This document shows positions 38,045 through 49,727 of a stretch of 64,000 nt of DNA, in pieces (position 1 is the stretch's first letter; every line of letters starts with the position of its first letter). The notes beneath the pieces were generated by a model. The model did no database searches and had not been told where the DNA came from. It saw only the letters and a list, made by a program, of their open reading frames with translations. Source of the stretch: Przewalskia tangutica (taxonomy: Eukaryota > Streptophyta > Magnoliopsida > Solanales > Solanaceae); contig CM056724.1 of NCBI GenBank assembly GCA_029844215.1, forward strand, positions 80,309,093 to 80,373,092, written 5' to 3'. Made by a program: the position numbers and the translations under genes.

Positions 38045-38748
38045 ATGCCTCCGCGTGGGCAACCCGCCCGGGAGGCGCGGCAAAGGCGAGCCGCGAGTAG
38101 AGTCTGCAGGGTTACGTGGGCACGCACCCAATCATCACAGGGTGGTGCTTCATTCGGGAGTTTTGCGCCACCGCCCTGGCAGAGTTTAGCAGCGGCGGCA
38201 GTTTCTCTGCGGCCATGATATATGAACCTTCGCCCACGATCGGGGGAGAGAATATAGATTGCAAAAGGCGACCATTACTAGCTATGGATTTGGCTACGGC
38301 AGAGTATACCGATGTACCGCGAGTCTTGATGACTATCTAAGAGAGGTTGTGCGAAAGTAATTCTTGATTGAAGCATGGCATGCACGGCTTATGCGCGGCA
38401 GCCGAGAAACGTAGAGATCGGCGGTTAGCCGAGGACAACGAGATGGCGAGCAAGGTCCTTTGGTAACTTTCGAGGCGAATCGCCTCACCAGCAGACTTGA
38501 TATGCACATCCACCAGTGCAGAAAGGTCCTCCACAGGGTTCAGGACGTTCGGGGTATGCAGGAGTTGGTCAGAGCTCCAGAGCTTCCGGTTCACAGCTAC
38601 ACGCACGTAGTTCGGCCCGGGCGGATTGATTTCTCGATTCACAATGTGACAGACGTCATCCCGGGGAATGTCGTCTTTTGTTGGTACTTGTTTTACCTGC
38701 GGCCGTCAGGGCCATGTGTCGAAAGGATGTCCTAGTAAGAGGACTTAG
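38045..38748 (+). pseudogene. Shortened gag of element E with intact zinc knuckle
   Basis: Begins MPPRG at 38045. The capsid core present in C, D and F (RLRDF to FLPPQM) is missing. Similarity returns near 38440-38600 with the TTTCGAGGCGAATCGCCTC stretch also seen in F at 54510-54535 and in C. It ends with a perfect CX2CX4HX4C knuckle, CFTCGRQGHVSKGC, at 38689-38730, and a stop at 38746-38748. Nucleic-acid binding could survive, but particle assembly could not. Confidence 0.75.
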
Positions 38749-39379
38749 CCTTCAGGATCGGTGGGTAGTTCGTCATCTTCCTTAGCTATGCGCCCTACGG
38801 GGCAGGTTTTATTAGAACGACTAAGGGGAGTAAAGCAGTAAATACGGATAGATCCTTAACCCTCTAGAGATCAGTAGGTGTGATAAGATGGGTATATCAT
38901 AAGGGCTATGTTCTGATAGCAGTGTGTTATTTGTGATTAGAAATCATGGTTAGTAACCGGGAAAGATTGGGGGATAGAGAAAGTGTGAGCCTTAGAGTGT
39001 TATACGTGGAGACCTTAGAGGTAAGGCCATCTCGAGTAAAAGATGTATTGTTTATGTTTGACCCTTATAGGAGTGCATAGTGCACGTGAGTTATGTTTGT
39101 GGGATAAGTCCCTGAGTAGTGTGGAATGAAAGAGGGTAGTTGAGCTAAGAAGACCGCTAGGTTTTCGTAACGTGATTAGTGAGAGTGTTCCTTCGGGGAG
39201 CTAGCGTTTTGCGCGTTGCCGGGTCGGGTTGAGGCCACGTTGCGGGTCAACCCGCGGCATGTTTGGTGGTGGGGTCAGTTTGTGGTGGTCCCGCCTTGTG
39301 GTAGGGTCACGAGGGTGTTAGGCCCAGGTTTAGTTAACCAGCGTACGAGTTCGTGGATGATTCGACCCGATGGTCGGGC
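38749..39379 (+). other. Conserved non-coding segment of element E
   Basis: Shares blocks with F (54926-55440) and C: the CCTTAGAGTGTTATACGTGG region, GAGACCTTAGAGGTAAGG, AATAAGTCCCTG-like text, and the long CAACCCGCGGC...GTGGGGTCAG...GGTAGGGTCACGAGGGTG stretch at 39230-39325. No frame longer than about 65 codons. Confidence 0.65.
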
Positions 39380-40310
39380 CGAGGAGGTCAGCCGTCTTGT
39401 CTTCTAGCAAAGACCGTTTACTCGGCAGTGTTGATTAATCAGAAAGGTTGTAAGGCTGCACGGGGTGCCTACCTTCACCTTATGACAGACAGTGGAGCCC
39501 AGGGTACGACTGTTTTTGTTTCTGGAAGTTTTACCAAGCAGGGTTAAGAACTCAGGTGAGTCTCAGAATCGCATTCGCCTCGGCCGCGTGTGGATTTCGG
39601 GGTAGTAGTGGGATTGTTGTCTCTGTGGAGGAGTGTTTAAGCTACCATTTCAGTGTTCGGATGTCGCCTTATGAAGCCTTGTAGGGGCGGATGTGTAAGT
39701 CGCCGGTCGATTGGTTCGATGTTGGCAATATTCAGATAGTTGGTTCAGACTTGTTCCAGCAGACTGTGAATAGGGTAAAGCTTGTCTAGAAGAGATTCTG
39801 GCAGCTCAGAGAAATCGTGCGGATAATCGTCGACGACGCCAGAGTTCGTGCCGACGGTCGGTCTTCTTGAAAGTACCACCCGGGTTGGGTGTGGCGAGTT
39901 TTGGAAAACAGAGAGAACTTAGCCAGTACTTTGGGCCCTTTGAGTTCATGTGAAGAATAGGCGGGTTGCCTATATATGTTAGCAATTGCCGTCCGACTTA
40001 GGAGGCAGTACGTCCGGTCTTTCGTATTGTTATGATCGGGGAAGTATCGGAGATCCATCCAGAGTGTTCCCAGTTTATGATGACCACGTTAGAGGTAGTA
40101 ACCCCGAGTTTTGGAAACTGAAGCAGTATCAGAAGTGTGATAGGTTATAAGAAGGAGTTCGAGTGTTCAAGAAGTGTACGACATCCTCAGGAATCGCAAG
40201 CAGTCCGGTACCATTGTTGGGTCGCCGGAGTGACACTAGAACCTCGCGGCAAAGTGACAAAAGTGGTATCGGGAAGAAGCGAGCATGTATGGCGAGCATA
40301 GATGTGATCA
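39380..40310 (+). pseudogene. Decayed integrase C-terminal fragment and tail in element E
   Basis: Recognisable as Ty3/gypsy integrase in scattered frames near 39655-40080: MSPYEAL, WFDVG, a VKLV-like stretch and GPFEF. Its wording differs from the integrases of B2 and D, so it comes from another chromovirus lineage or an older split. After it, 40172-40300 holds a segment with GTGACAAAAGTGGTATC (40255-40272) that mimics an LTR-end/PBS junction and recurs at the end of F's 5' LTR. Confidence 0.6.
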
Positions 40311-40515
40311 ATTTTTTTTTATAAAGAGAAGGTGCGAAGGAAGTATATTCTAGACCCCGGAGAGAGGTGTTGGTGGTGATGTTAGAGGTGTTTCCTCGTG
40401 GACTTGGATGTAAGTATTTGCGCAGGTGTTTCTGTTGCCAGGTGTGGCAGGTTTGTTCTCGTAAGTATAGTAGTGAAGACTATACTGGCGCGCGTTTGTT
40501 TTGAGACTTAGAAGG

Positions 40516-40550
40516 AACATTCGGGACGAATGTTTCTAAGGAGGGGAGAA
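40516..40550 (+). other. Polypurine tract and hairpin of element E
   Basis: Perfect inverted repeat AACATTCG-GGA-CGAATGTT at 40516-40534, then AAGGAGGGGAGAA at 40538-40550, abutting the 3' LTR. Confidence 0.8.
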
Positions 40551-43500
40551 TGTTATACCGTATTTCGGAGTATGCACGTGGGGCGTGCGTAGAAAAGTTT
40601 GTGCCTTAAAATGCAAGGGCGAAAATTATTTGTTCACAACACCCGATTAGAGTCGTTTTTAATGAAAGCGTTTCCACGACTTACGTAGGAAAATTCCGCT
40701 ATGTCATTTATATTTTTGGATTTTTCCGAGAGGCGAAACATTTTTGGACCAATGGGAGGGTGACACTTGTCACCCTCGTTGACTGCAGAAAGAGTGGTTG
40801 GCCTTGGCCGATTGGTTCACGTTTTTGTGCCTTGTTTTGGCCTTGTTTTGTGCAATGTTTTGTGGCTTGTTTTGTGGAGTAGGGACTAGGGGGCACTTGG
40901 GCACATCTTGGCCCTCCACTTGCCCCCCACATGGCTTGATCTTGGCCCTTGGTTTCCTATAAATACCACTCCCTTTGATGAGTTTTCTTCATCCACTCCT
41001 CACTCCTCAAGTCTTGAAAGCCCTCCTTTTCGTGAGGCCCTCGCCGAGAGTAGCGCCACTCCTTGTGGTGTGGCCGAGACCCACCCCCCCTTCCTTTAGG
41101 GTTAAAGAACCGGGTACCCCCCCTTACCTTGTTGTTCTCGTAGAATACACCCCCCCTCTTGGTAGAAATACTCTCCATAGTATTGTTACTATACCCAAAT
41201 TACCTTAGCCGTATACCTTGTAGTATTCCAAAGATACCTCTATACGTAGAGCCCGAAAATACTACCTTTTGTCCTTTTAATCTCAAACCAAAACCCTAAG
41301 GAAATCTTCATAGTTGGTTGAAGTATTTAAGTAGAAGTTGGTTAGAACTTCTAAGGGTTGTTTGGAGCGGATTGGAGCGCACGGAGTAGGAGCTAAACCT
41401 TGCTCAGGATCGACATTATAACTTGGATAATTTTGGGCTTATCGAGGTAATTATCTTGTCCCCCTATTGTAATTGGAAATTACATGTTGTTAGAATATAT
41501 AGTTGAAGTATACTATATATAGAGCTGAACGTAGTTATCGTGATGTCTTTTGACTTAAGCCCGAATATTAAGAAACCTTTTGAAAGAAGAGTCTTGAATC
41601 GTAATTACATAGGGCGTATTACGGTAGACTTGTGTAGCTTTTACGTGAGGTAGAATTGTGCACGTCCGGATTAGACGTATAACCCCCTCTGGTTGGCTTG
41701 ATAGCCGGCCCCGATAGAGGAGGAGATTTACGCTGTTGCGGGGGGGGAGGTGCTGCCGAATTTTCTGTAGAATGTTCTACGAATAGATCTAGATGTTAAT
41801 AAGCGCCTTGTGGCCTTATAGGTTGAAGTACTACGTGTGGCGCGATCTACTTGGCTTAAGGAGTAGCCGACGGTTGGAAGTACTTGGAGCGTTTTGCTAT
41901 TAGTCGATACTCGTCGCGAGGTATGTGAACCTCTTCCTATCTCTTCTAGCATGATATATGTGTAACTATGTAGTACGGTAGACGTACAGGTGTTAAATGT
42001 ATTTGATTGGTCTAAAACATAAAGTGTTATAACGGCTTTATGGGAAGTTGGTTATAACAGCTTTATGTAGGTAAGAAAATACTTGTGGTTTTTAAAAGGT
42101 AACTGATTTGAACTATAACTGGCGGGTTATGTGATAATAAAGAACACAAGTATTTCAAAAGATTTTGAAGCATTTTGAAAGAAGAGTAATACTTGGTTTT
42201 GAAAACTTAAGAGTTATACTAGCTTTATGGGAAGTTAGGTATAACGGCTTAAGAATGTTTCTTGATTTCGGAAATCAGAATGTGTATCGACAAACCACTG
42301 CAGCGTTAATAAAAGGAAATGTTTTGACAGATTAAGTATTATTAAAACCAGTAGGAACTTCCATCTGCATAGAAGCTAAGATGAGACAAAATGATATTTC
42401 CTAGGTCATGGCTGCTGTAATAAGATTGTTATAAACAAGAATATCCTACTCACACATAAGGCTTATGTTTCTCAGATGGTTTAAAAGAGAATTATATTCT
42501 TAAATGAATAAGGCTAGGAACTACGAAACCTTTCTAAAATAAGAAACGTGAACATTTGAAATTTGGCAAACTTGGACGTTTGAAAAAGAATGTTGTTACT
42601 TGGTTTTACAAAGAGAAGTGTTTGATTTACTTCAAAAGATAATCACTCTATTGTTATATACTACGGGTATTGTGTGACTTTTGTGAAAGTAACATATCTT
42701 TAAAGAGTTATTGTATAAAGTACTTTGGGGATAAAAACCCGATCTCGTTAATCATATAGTAGAAAGTACCTTATGTGTGAATAACTTGATTGTATTGGTT
42801 TGTGATAGTCTTGTAATACCTTCGTGTTGATTTGATAAGTAATCATATTAGGATGCTACGTGTGTTAGTATTCTGTGATGTTTGTGTAAAGGGGTTTTCC
42901 TCGATTGTGCTTATGTTGTTTAAACGATAAACCGTTATGTTGGTATTATACCACTCACCGTGTTTTCGGGTTAAGCGCCTCCGACGCGGTAGACTCACGC
43001 GATGCAGGACCATGATTCGAGAATACCTCATGCGGTCCCGGCCTACGCGAGCTACGAGAGTTCCGAGTTAGTGTGCGGCCTTTATGGTCATGCGGTCTAT
43101 GTTGCCGTGCGCGATTTGCGAGTCGGGGCGATTCGGGAGTAGCTACCTCGATGCGGGTTATACCTCATGCGGGCCTATGAGATTGGCCTATGCGAGCTGC
43201 GGGAGTTCGTGGCTAGACGCGCACATTTGATATTGCGCGGCGACCGGCCTTTGATCATGTGACGGTGCAGACAGATATCATGATACGATTTATGACCTTG
43301 TTAATTATCGTAGGTGTTAGTAGTCGGCTATGCCTTCGCATTTACCTGCATCGTTTTATTTGGACACGAGTGGACTGCTGTTCATGTATTCCTTGGTGCT
43401 TTTCTATCATCGATCACGGCAGCGATGAGGAAGGTATTCCACGGGCATGATTGATGTTGTGGGCGTGAGACCCATTGTTATATTGGAGTGATGACTTTGA

Positions 43501-44059
43501 GGGCGTGAGTCCCTGACTAGACATGACTGCTTATTTATTGTGAACTATAGTTTGGTTATCATACATGTCTCCTGCTTTCTATAGACTACTATGATTTCAT
43601 TTACAGTATCTTCATGTTTCACATACTTGGTACCTGTTGTACTGACCTCCTTCGGGGGGCTGCGTTCATGCCGCAGGTAAAGGTACACCAGTCGTTGATC
43701 CTCGCTCTTAGGGTCGTTTGGGAAGCTCCGTTCCTCCGGAGGCTTATCTTGGTATAGTCCCCTGTTGATTGTAGGTGCTTACATTCAGGGGTATGACGGG
43801 GCCCTGTCCCGTCGTTGTTGTCATATCATTCTTAGAGGTCTGTAGTACTGTTATGGGCAGAGTGGTAGAAAGGGATGTAACTGTTCAAATTGTTATTTAT
43901 ATATACTGACGGTAACCGTTTTTGGTTAGCCTGTCTTCTTATTTCATTGTCTTATTACATTGGTTTCATGTATTGTCTTTATGTTCCGCTGATTACTCTG
44001 ATGTTGTATCACTAGGGTGCCCGGTAAGGCACGATCCACGCCCCGAACGGGTCGCGATG
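40551..44059 (+). repeat. 3' LTR of element E
   Basis: 3509 bp, near-identical to 34369-37849 apart from short indels. TATA box at 40958-40965. Confidence 0.9.
40958..40965 (+). promoter_or_regulatory. LTR promoter TATA box (E 3' LTR)
   Basis: TATAAATA at the conserved position. It could drive transcription out of E into the rest of D. Confidence 0.55.
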
Positions 44060-44064
44060 TTGTT

Positions 44065-44530
44065 GATGCAGCATGGCAAGGTTATAGCGTATGCATCCCG
44101 ACAGCTGAAGAAACACAAGAGGAACTACCCTACCCATGATTTGGAGTTGGCAGCAGTGATTCACGCTTTGAAGATCTGGAGGCACTATTTGTATGGGGTT
44201 CATGTGGATATTTATACAGACCACAAGAGCCTCCAGTATATCTTCAGCCAGAGGAGTGAACTTACGACGAGACGGTGGTTAGAGTTGCTTAAGGATTACG
44301 ATGTTGATATCTGTACCACCCGGGAAGGCCAATGTTGTGGCGGATGCTCTTAGTCGTAGGTCGGGGGAGTCTATCGGATGTGCGGCAGAGGAGGACATGG
44401 TTCGTGATTTGCATCGATTAGCGAGCCTTGGTGTCCGCTTGATTGATTACGATAGCGGTAGGTTCGAGTTCGTGAGGTTGCCGAGTCTTCCATCGTTGAG
44501 AGGTGAAGAGGCAACATTCGAGGATCCGCT
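44065..44530 (+). pseudogene. RNase H of element D, resumed after E
   Basis: Open from the E junction to about 44353. It has MQHGKVIAYASRQLKKH, THDLELAAVIHALKIWRHYL and YTDHKSLQYIFSQ. These are the family's RNase H motifs, and joined to 34250-34368 they would complete the domain. A frameshift follows at 44320-44350 before the linker to integrase (VRDLHRLASLGVRLIDYDSG). Confidence 0.88.
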
Positions 44531-45869
44531 TTGACACGTTATCGTGATCTGACTCTTCGTGAGGGCAAGCGGTCCTGAGGTAGCACGATGGGTGCTAAGG
44601 TTTGAGGGCGTTGTGTGTTCCAGATGTTTGAGACTTGGCGGAGTTCTTGGGAAGCACACAAATACAAGCGTTACTATCCATCCGTGGTCGACCAAGATGT
44701 ACCACGACCTTAGATCCGTGTATTGGTGGGATGGCTTGAAGAGGACGTTGCGAGTTCGTAGCTCGCCCGTGTTGTCGCAGTGAAGGTAGAGCACGGAGGC
44801 CCGTGGTTTGTTACGCACGATAGAGATCCCGACGGAAGTGGAGGTGATCAACATGGACTTCATCACGGATTACCTCGCACTCGGAGGAGACATGATTCTA
44901 TATGGGTTATCGTCGACGGTCGACGAAATCAGCCCACTTTCTTCCCGTCAGACGACTTTTTCTGAGGATTATGCGGACTATATATCCGAGAGATCGTCGA
45001 TCGCATGGAGTCCCTATTTCGATCATATCGCATGCAGGAGCCCGGTTACGGCTAACTTCGGAGGTCTTTCCGAATGGTTTAGGGACGCAGTGAGCACGAG
45101 CAATCGCATTCCATCCACGCAGACGACAAAGCCGAGCGCACTATCCGCACTCTCGAGGATATGCCGTGCACGTGTTATCGACTTCGTGGGTAGTGGAGGA
45201 TCATTTGCCTCTAGTTGAGTTTGCATACAATAATAGCTACCACTCCAGATTCGGGATGGCGCCTTATGAGGCCTTGTATGGAGGAAGTGCAGACGCCTAT
45301 AGGTTGGTTCGATGTGGGCGAGTGCGATTAGTGGGACCAGACGGTGCAAGCAGCGGATAAGGTGAAGCTTATCCAGAGAGGTTCACGATACCGAGTCGGC
45401 GAAGTCATATGCAGATCATCGCCGTCGGCATCCGGAGTTCGAGGTTCATGATTGGGTTTTCCTAAAGGTGTCACCCATGAAGGGTGTGATGAGATTCGGA
45501 AGAAGGAAACTCACCAAGGTACATCGGGCCGTTTCAGATTGTCCGCGAGGTAGGCAAGGTTGCTATGAGTTGGATCTGCCGTCCGTCCGAGGCGGTGCAT
45601 CCGGTTTTTCACGTATCTATGCCGAGGATATGTATCGGATCCATCTAGGGTACACCGACGACGATGTCCAGTGACCGGGGGTTATCGTATGAGAGATTCC
45701 ATAGCGATAATCGATCATCAAGTTAGCGTCTGCGGACGGGCGTGGCTTCCACAAAGTCTTGCGGAACGAGCTCAGGGAGGAGATGACGTGGGAAGCTGAG
45801 GAGGACATGAGGCCGAAGTATCCTCACCTATTCCCCACACCTCCAGGTAATTCACTTTCCTACTTGTAA
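44531..45869 (+). pseudogene. Integrase and chromodomain of element D, frameshifted
   Basis: The zinc-binding region is near 44640-44790 (IHPWSTKMYHDLRSVYWWDG; the CPCC site is damaged). The catalytic core at 44808-45150 is altered (NMDFIT kept; the ISDRGAQ block reads as DHIACRS). Then come PYEALYGG near 45260-45290, VSPMKGVMRFG at 45466-45500 and the chromodomain end near 45740-45850 (EEMTWEAEEDM, YPHLF), with the stop at 45867-45869. Compared with the intact frames at 21298-22525, most breaks are 1-3 base losses. Confidence 0.85.
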
Positions 45870-45972
45870 ATTTTCATTATCGTTTATGCCTAAGTGTTGT
45901 TTTGTGGCCGTGTGTGGCATTTGCAAACTGTTTAAGTTATGAAGAACCTTATCGTTATCTGTCTTGGGAAGG

Positions 45973-46007
45973 AACATTCGGGACGAATGTTTCTAAGGAG
46001 GGGAGAA
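45973..46007 (+). other. Polypurine tract and hairpin of element D
   Basis: Perfect AACATTCG-GGA-CGAATGTT at 45973-45991 and AAGGAGGGGAGAA at 45995-46007. About 100 bp of untranslated sequence separate it from the pol stop. Confidence 0.83.
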
Positions 46008-48401
46008 TGTTATACCCCGTATTTCCAGAGTATGTACGTGAGGGAATATGTACAAAAGTTTAGCCTTAAAAGTTAGGCTTGGACGAAAATACTTGGGCAC
46101 AACTCACTAAAAGAATCGTTTTCCGACGAAACGTTTTACACAACTCGTGTAGGATAAATTCCGGCTATGTCATTTCTAATTTTTGCGGATTTTTCCGAGA
46201 GACGAAACATTTTGGACCAACGAGAGGGCAACACTTGTCACCCTCTAGTTGGTGGACTTGAGGCGTCCATTTGGACGAATTGGATAGCCAATTTTGTCTT
46301 GGAGTTGGTAGGATATTTTGTGTGCAAGTTGGCTAAGGTACACTTGCCCAAATCTTGACCTTACACTTGCCTTGCACTTGGCATAATCTTGGCCATTGGT
46401 TGGCCATCCCTTGACCTATAAATACCCCTCTTGTGATGAAGAGTTCTTCATCCACAAAAACTTTCCAAGTCTAAAATCCTCCCCTCTCCTTTGATAGCCC
46501 TTTTCGTCCAAACACCCCCCCCCCCTTGGAGAAGCTTAGCCGAGGCAATCCCCCCCCTAGCCTAGCCGAAATCTACCCCCCTCCCTTGGTAGAAAAGTTG
46601 CCTTCTAGTATTGTTATAATGCCCAAAATACCCTAGCCCAAATCCCTTAGTACTTAGTAGAAGTTGGGAAGAACTTCTAAGGTTCTCGAGCTACCTGAGC
46701 GCATAACTTAGAGCTAAACCTTGCTCAGCGCGACTTTTATCTAGGATATTATTGGGCTTACCGAGGTAAATAATCCTAACCTCTTTTGTATTAGAAAATG
46801 CATCCGTAGAAGTATAGATATAAGTATTGAATACTTGAAAGATTATTACAGAATAGAATTGAATCATATCACAGTAGAAGGGTTTAAAAGAAGAATAATC
46901 AAATCAGATTTACTTAGAACTGTTTTCACGATGACTTGAGTAGCTCACCGGGTAAGTGCTGCCAATTTTCCGAAGGATAGAGAACCTCTCGCTTAGAATC
47001 GTTTGAGTAGTCAACGTTGATAGGCGTGTCGACTATTATAGGTTGATTCTCTGCGACATATTCAACTTGGCGGTGGTTTTCACGAGAAGGTATGTGATTC
47101 TTCCTAAAGCATGATATTTTAAAATATATATATAGTGCGGTAGACGCATACGTGTTAATCGAATAATAACTACGGCAATGTCTTTTGACTTAAGCACGAA
47201 TAATGAGAGTCTTGATGCATTTCAAAAGAATCTCAATCATTTTTAATGAAGAGAACTAATTGGTTTTTAAACAAAAGCTTAAGAGTTATACTAGCTTTAT
47301 GGGAAGTTAGGTATAACAACTTAAGAATGATAAAAGGAACAGCTTTACTTATGTGTTTATAACGGACTTATATTGATTTATGAAAGAATAATAAAATGGT
47401 TTGATAAGTAGACATGATATGATGCTATGTGTGGTAGTGACTTGTAACGTTTGTATAAGAGGGTATTCTTGTTGTGCTTATGTTGTTTAACGATAAGTCG
47501 TTATGTTAGTATTATATCACTCACCTCTTGACATGTTCTCGGGGTTGTCGCCTCCGACGCGGGTAGACTCAGTGATGCAGGACCATGATTCGAGAATACC
47601 TCACGCGGGTGCAGGGACCTATGCGAGCTACGAGTTCCGTGTTAGTGTGCGGGGTTATACCTCATGCGGTCTATGTGGCCATGCGGACTACGAGTCGGGG
47701 CGATGCAGGAGTAGCTACCCTCGATGCGGGGTTATACCCTATGCGGGCCTATGTGAGTGGCCTATGCGGACTACGGGAGTCCAGGATTAGGCTTGCATAG
47801 TGATACTACGGGCGATTGGCCCTGCTTCGATCATCCGCAGCCTAGAGAAGACCTGCTACAGATTACCTATTGTTGCTCTTGTTTGTGATGTGGCACTATG
47901 TGCGGTTTCCTTGGTTGTTTCATACATATTTGTAAACTGGTTTTAAAATGATATGATTTCATTTAAGTACTTTACAGTTTCACATACTTAGTACTTGTTA
48001 TCGACCTCCTTCGGGCCGTGCTCATGCCGCAGTAAGGGCAAAGGTGTGCTAGATCCACATCCTTAGGATCTTTGCGTTGGTGTCAGGAGCTCCATCTTCT
48101 CCGGAGGCTCTACTTTTGGGTATGATCTCCCTGTATTGTAGATAGTTTTGTACATTCAGGGTATGGCCCCGCCATAGTTGTTTACTTCCTTAGAGGTCTG
48201 TAGTCCTATTGCATTGGGATGAATCGCAAAACTATGTTTATATATATATGCCGAAAGGCAGGCTTTTCTTCAGATAAACTGTTTCTCCTTTTTAATAATA
48301 TTTCTTGTCTTGTTTTGTATTTCCGCTGATTTTCTCTGATGTATGACTGCTTGGGTGCCCGGGTAAGGCACCAGTCACGGGCCCCGGAACGGGTCGTGAC
48401 A
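46008..48401 (+). repeat. 3' LTR of element D
   Basis: 2394 bp, TGTTATACCCCG to GGGTCGTGACA. Pairs with 28977-31392. TATA box at 46427-46434. Confidence 0.93.
46427..46434 (+). promoter_or_regulatory. LTR promoter TATA box (D 3' LTR)
   Basis: TATAAATA followed by the GATGAAGAGTTCTTCATC repeat at about 46435-46455. It points into LTR H antisense to that LTR's own direction. Confidence 0.6.
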
Positions 48402-49463
48402 AAAGTACTACATACGTTAAATTCTTTTAAAAGATCCAATTCTTTTACAAAGGTCACCCGATACCCGTAGTATTAACATAGAGTGACTAACATTTTTAAG
48501 TAAACCAGAACACTTTCTTTTTTAAAAATCAAGTAACAGCATTATTTTCCAACCTTTCAAGTTTGCCTAATTTCAAATGCTCAAGTCTCTTATTTTAGAA
48601 AGGTTTCATAACTCATAGTCTTAATCTCTTTTAAAACAATTGAGTAACATAAGTCTTATGTGTGAGCCGTTTATTCTTGTTTATAACAATCTTGTTACAG
48701 CAGTCATGATCTAGGAAATGTAATACAATCTTGTCTTATCTTAGCTTCTATGCAGATGGAGGTTTCTACTGGTTTTAATAACAATTAGTCAATACATTTC
48801 CTTTATTAACGCTGCAATGGTTTGTTCGATACTTAATCTCATTTCCGAAATCAGTAAAACATTATTCTTTAAAAGCCAAGTACTCATTACTCACGAATGA
48901 GGTTTCACAACTTTTTAACAAAATTCATAGTTCTTAACATTTCATAAAACGTCATTTATAAGTTAAGTCTCTTATCTTTCAAGATCAAGTCTCTTAACTT
49001 CTAAAATCAATAAATCATTCTATTACTTACATAAAGTCGTTATAACTAACTTCCCATAAAGCTATTATAACACTATATGTTTTAAACCAACCAAAACTCG
49101 TTTAGCACACGTACGTCTACCGTACTACATAGTTCACAACAATCATGCTAGGAAAGATAGGAAGAGGTTCACATACCTCGCGACGATTATCGACAAATAG
49201 CAAAACGCTCCAAGTACTTCAACTCGTCGGCTACTCCTTAAGCCAAGTAGATCACGCCACACGTAGTACTCCACTCCTAAAATGGTCATAGTACTTCTAT
49301 CAAACCTTTCTTACCATTGAAGACTTATATCAATAAAAAGCCCTTCTACGGAAAATTGGGCAGCACTTCCCCCGTTTTTACTCACTTTTCCATCTTTCTC
49401 CAAGGCCCGAATAACCGTAATATATATACCATATATATATAAGGCGTAATAATTAAACAACAT

Positions 49464-49633
49464 AAAGAAGGGGATTACACGCCCAAACGGTAACGCGGTT
49501 TACTATCACGCCTTCATAACAACAATAAGTAAAAAGAAGGGGATTACGCGCCAAACCGGTAACGCGGTTTACTATCACGCCTTCATAACAATACAATAAT
49601 TAAAAAGGGGATCACACGCCCAAACGGAACGCG
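49464..49633. repeat. 69-bp tandem repeat, about 2.4 copies, in LTR H
   Basis: Units start AAAGAAGGGGATTAC and include CGGTAACGCGGTTTACTATC and ACGCCTTCATAACA. Starts near 49464, 49533 and 49602. Found nowhere else in the window. Confidence 0.88.
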
Positions 49634-49660
49634 ATTGAAAAATCTTCCCCTTAACAGAAA

Positions 49661-49727
49661 TGTAAATACGGTCAATGTAAATACGTCCAAAGTAAATACG
49701 GTCCAAAGTAAATATCCAAAGTAAATC
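49661..49727. repeat. 13-16 bp tandem repeat, four to five copies, in LTR H
   Basis: Units of the form GTAAATACGGTCCAAA with small length changes. It lies right after the 69-bp array. Confidence 0.85.

Larger units (their letters stand above)
34369..44059 (+). mobile_element. Element E: gag-remnant type A LTR retrotransposon inside D
   Basis: LTRs at 34369-37849 (3481 bp) and 40551-44059 (3509 bp) flank a 2.7-kb interior. Inserted in D's RNase H, with duplication GTGTT (34364-34368) and TTGTT (44060-44064). The last bases of the 3' LTR read GATG instead of GACA. The interior has PBS, a shortened gag with one intact zinc knuckle, a decayed integrase piece and the conserved tail. It differs from C and F by retaining pol remnants, so it may be the least reduced member of the family. 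Confidence 0.88.
28977..48401 (+). mobile_element. Element D: full-length Tekay-type chromovirus with nested element E
   Basis: LTRs at 28977-31392 and 46008-48401 flank PBS, gag, PR, RT, RNase H, integrase, chromodomain and polypurine tract in order. A perfect 5-bp duplication, AAAGT, lies at 28972-28976 and 48402-48406. After removing E (34369-44059 plus one duplication) the element is about 9.73 kb, normal for this clade. It is the one type B element with both LTRs and matched flanks. The LTRs are very similar to each other, which argues for a fairly young insertion, although frames are broken throughout. Confidence 0.93.
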
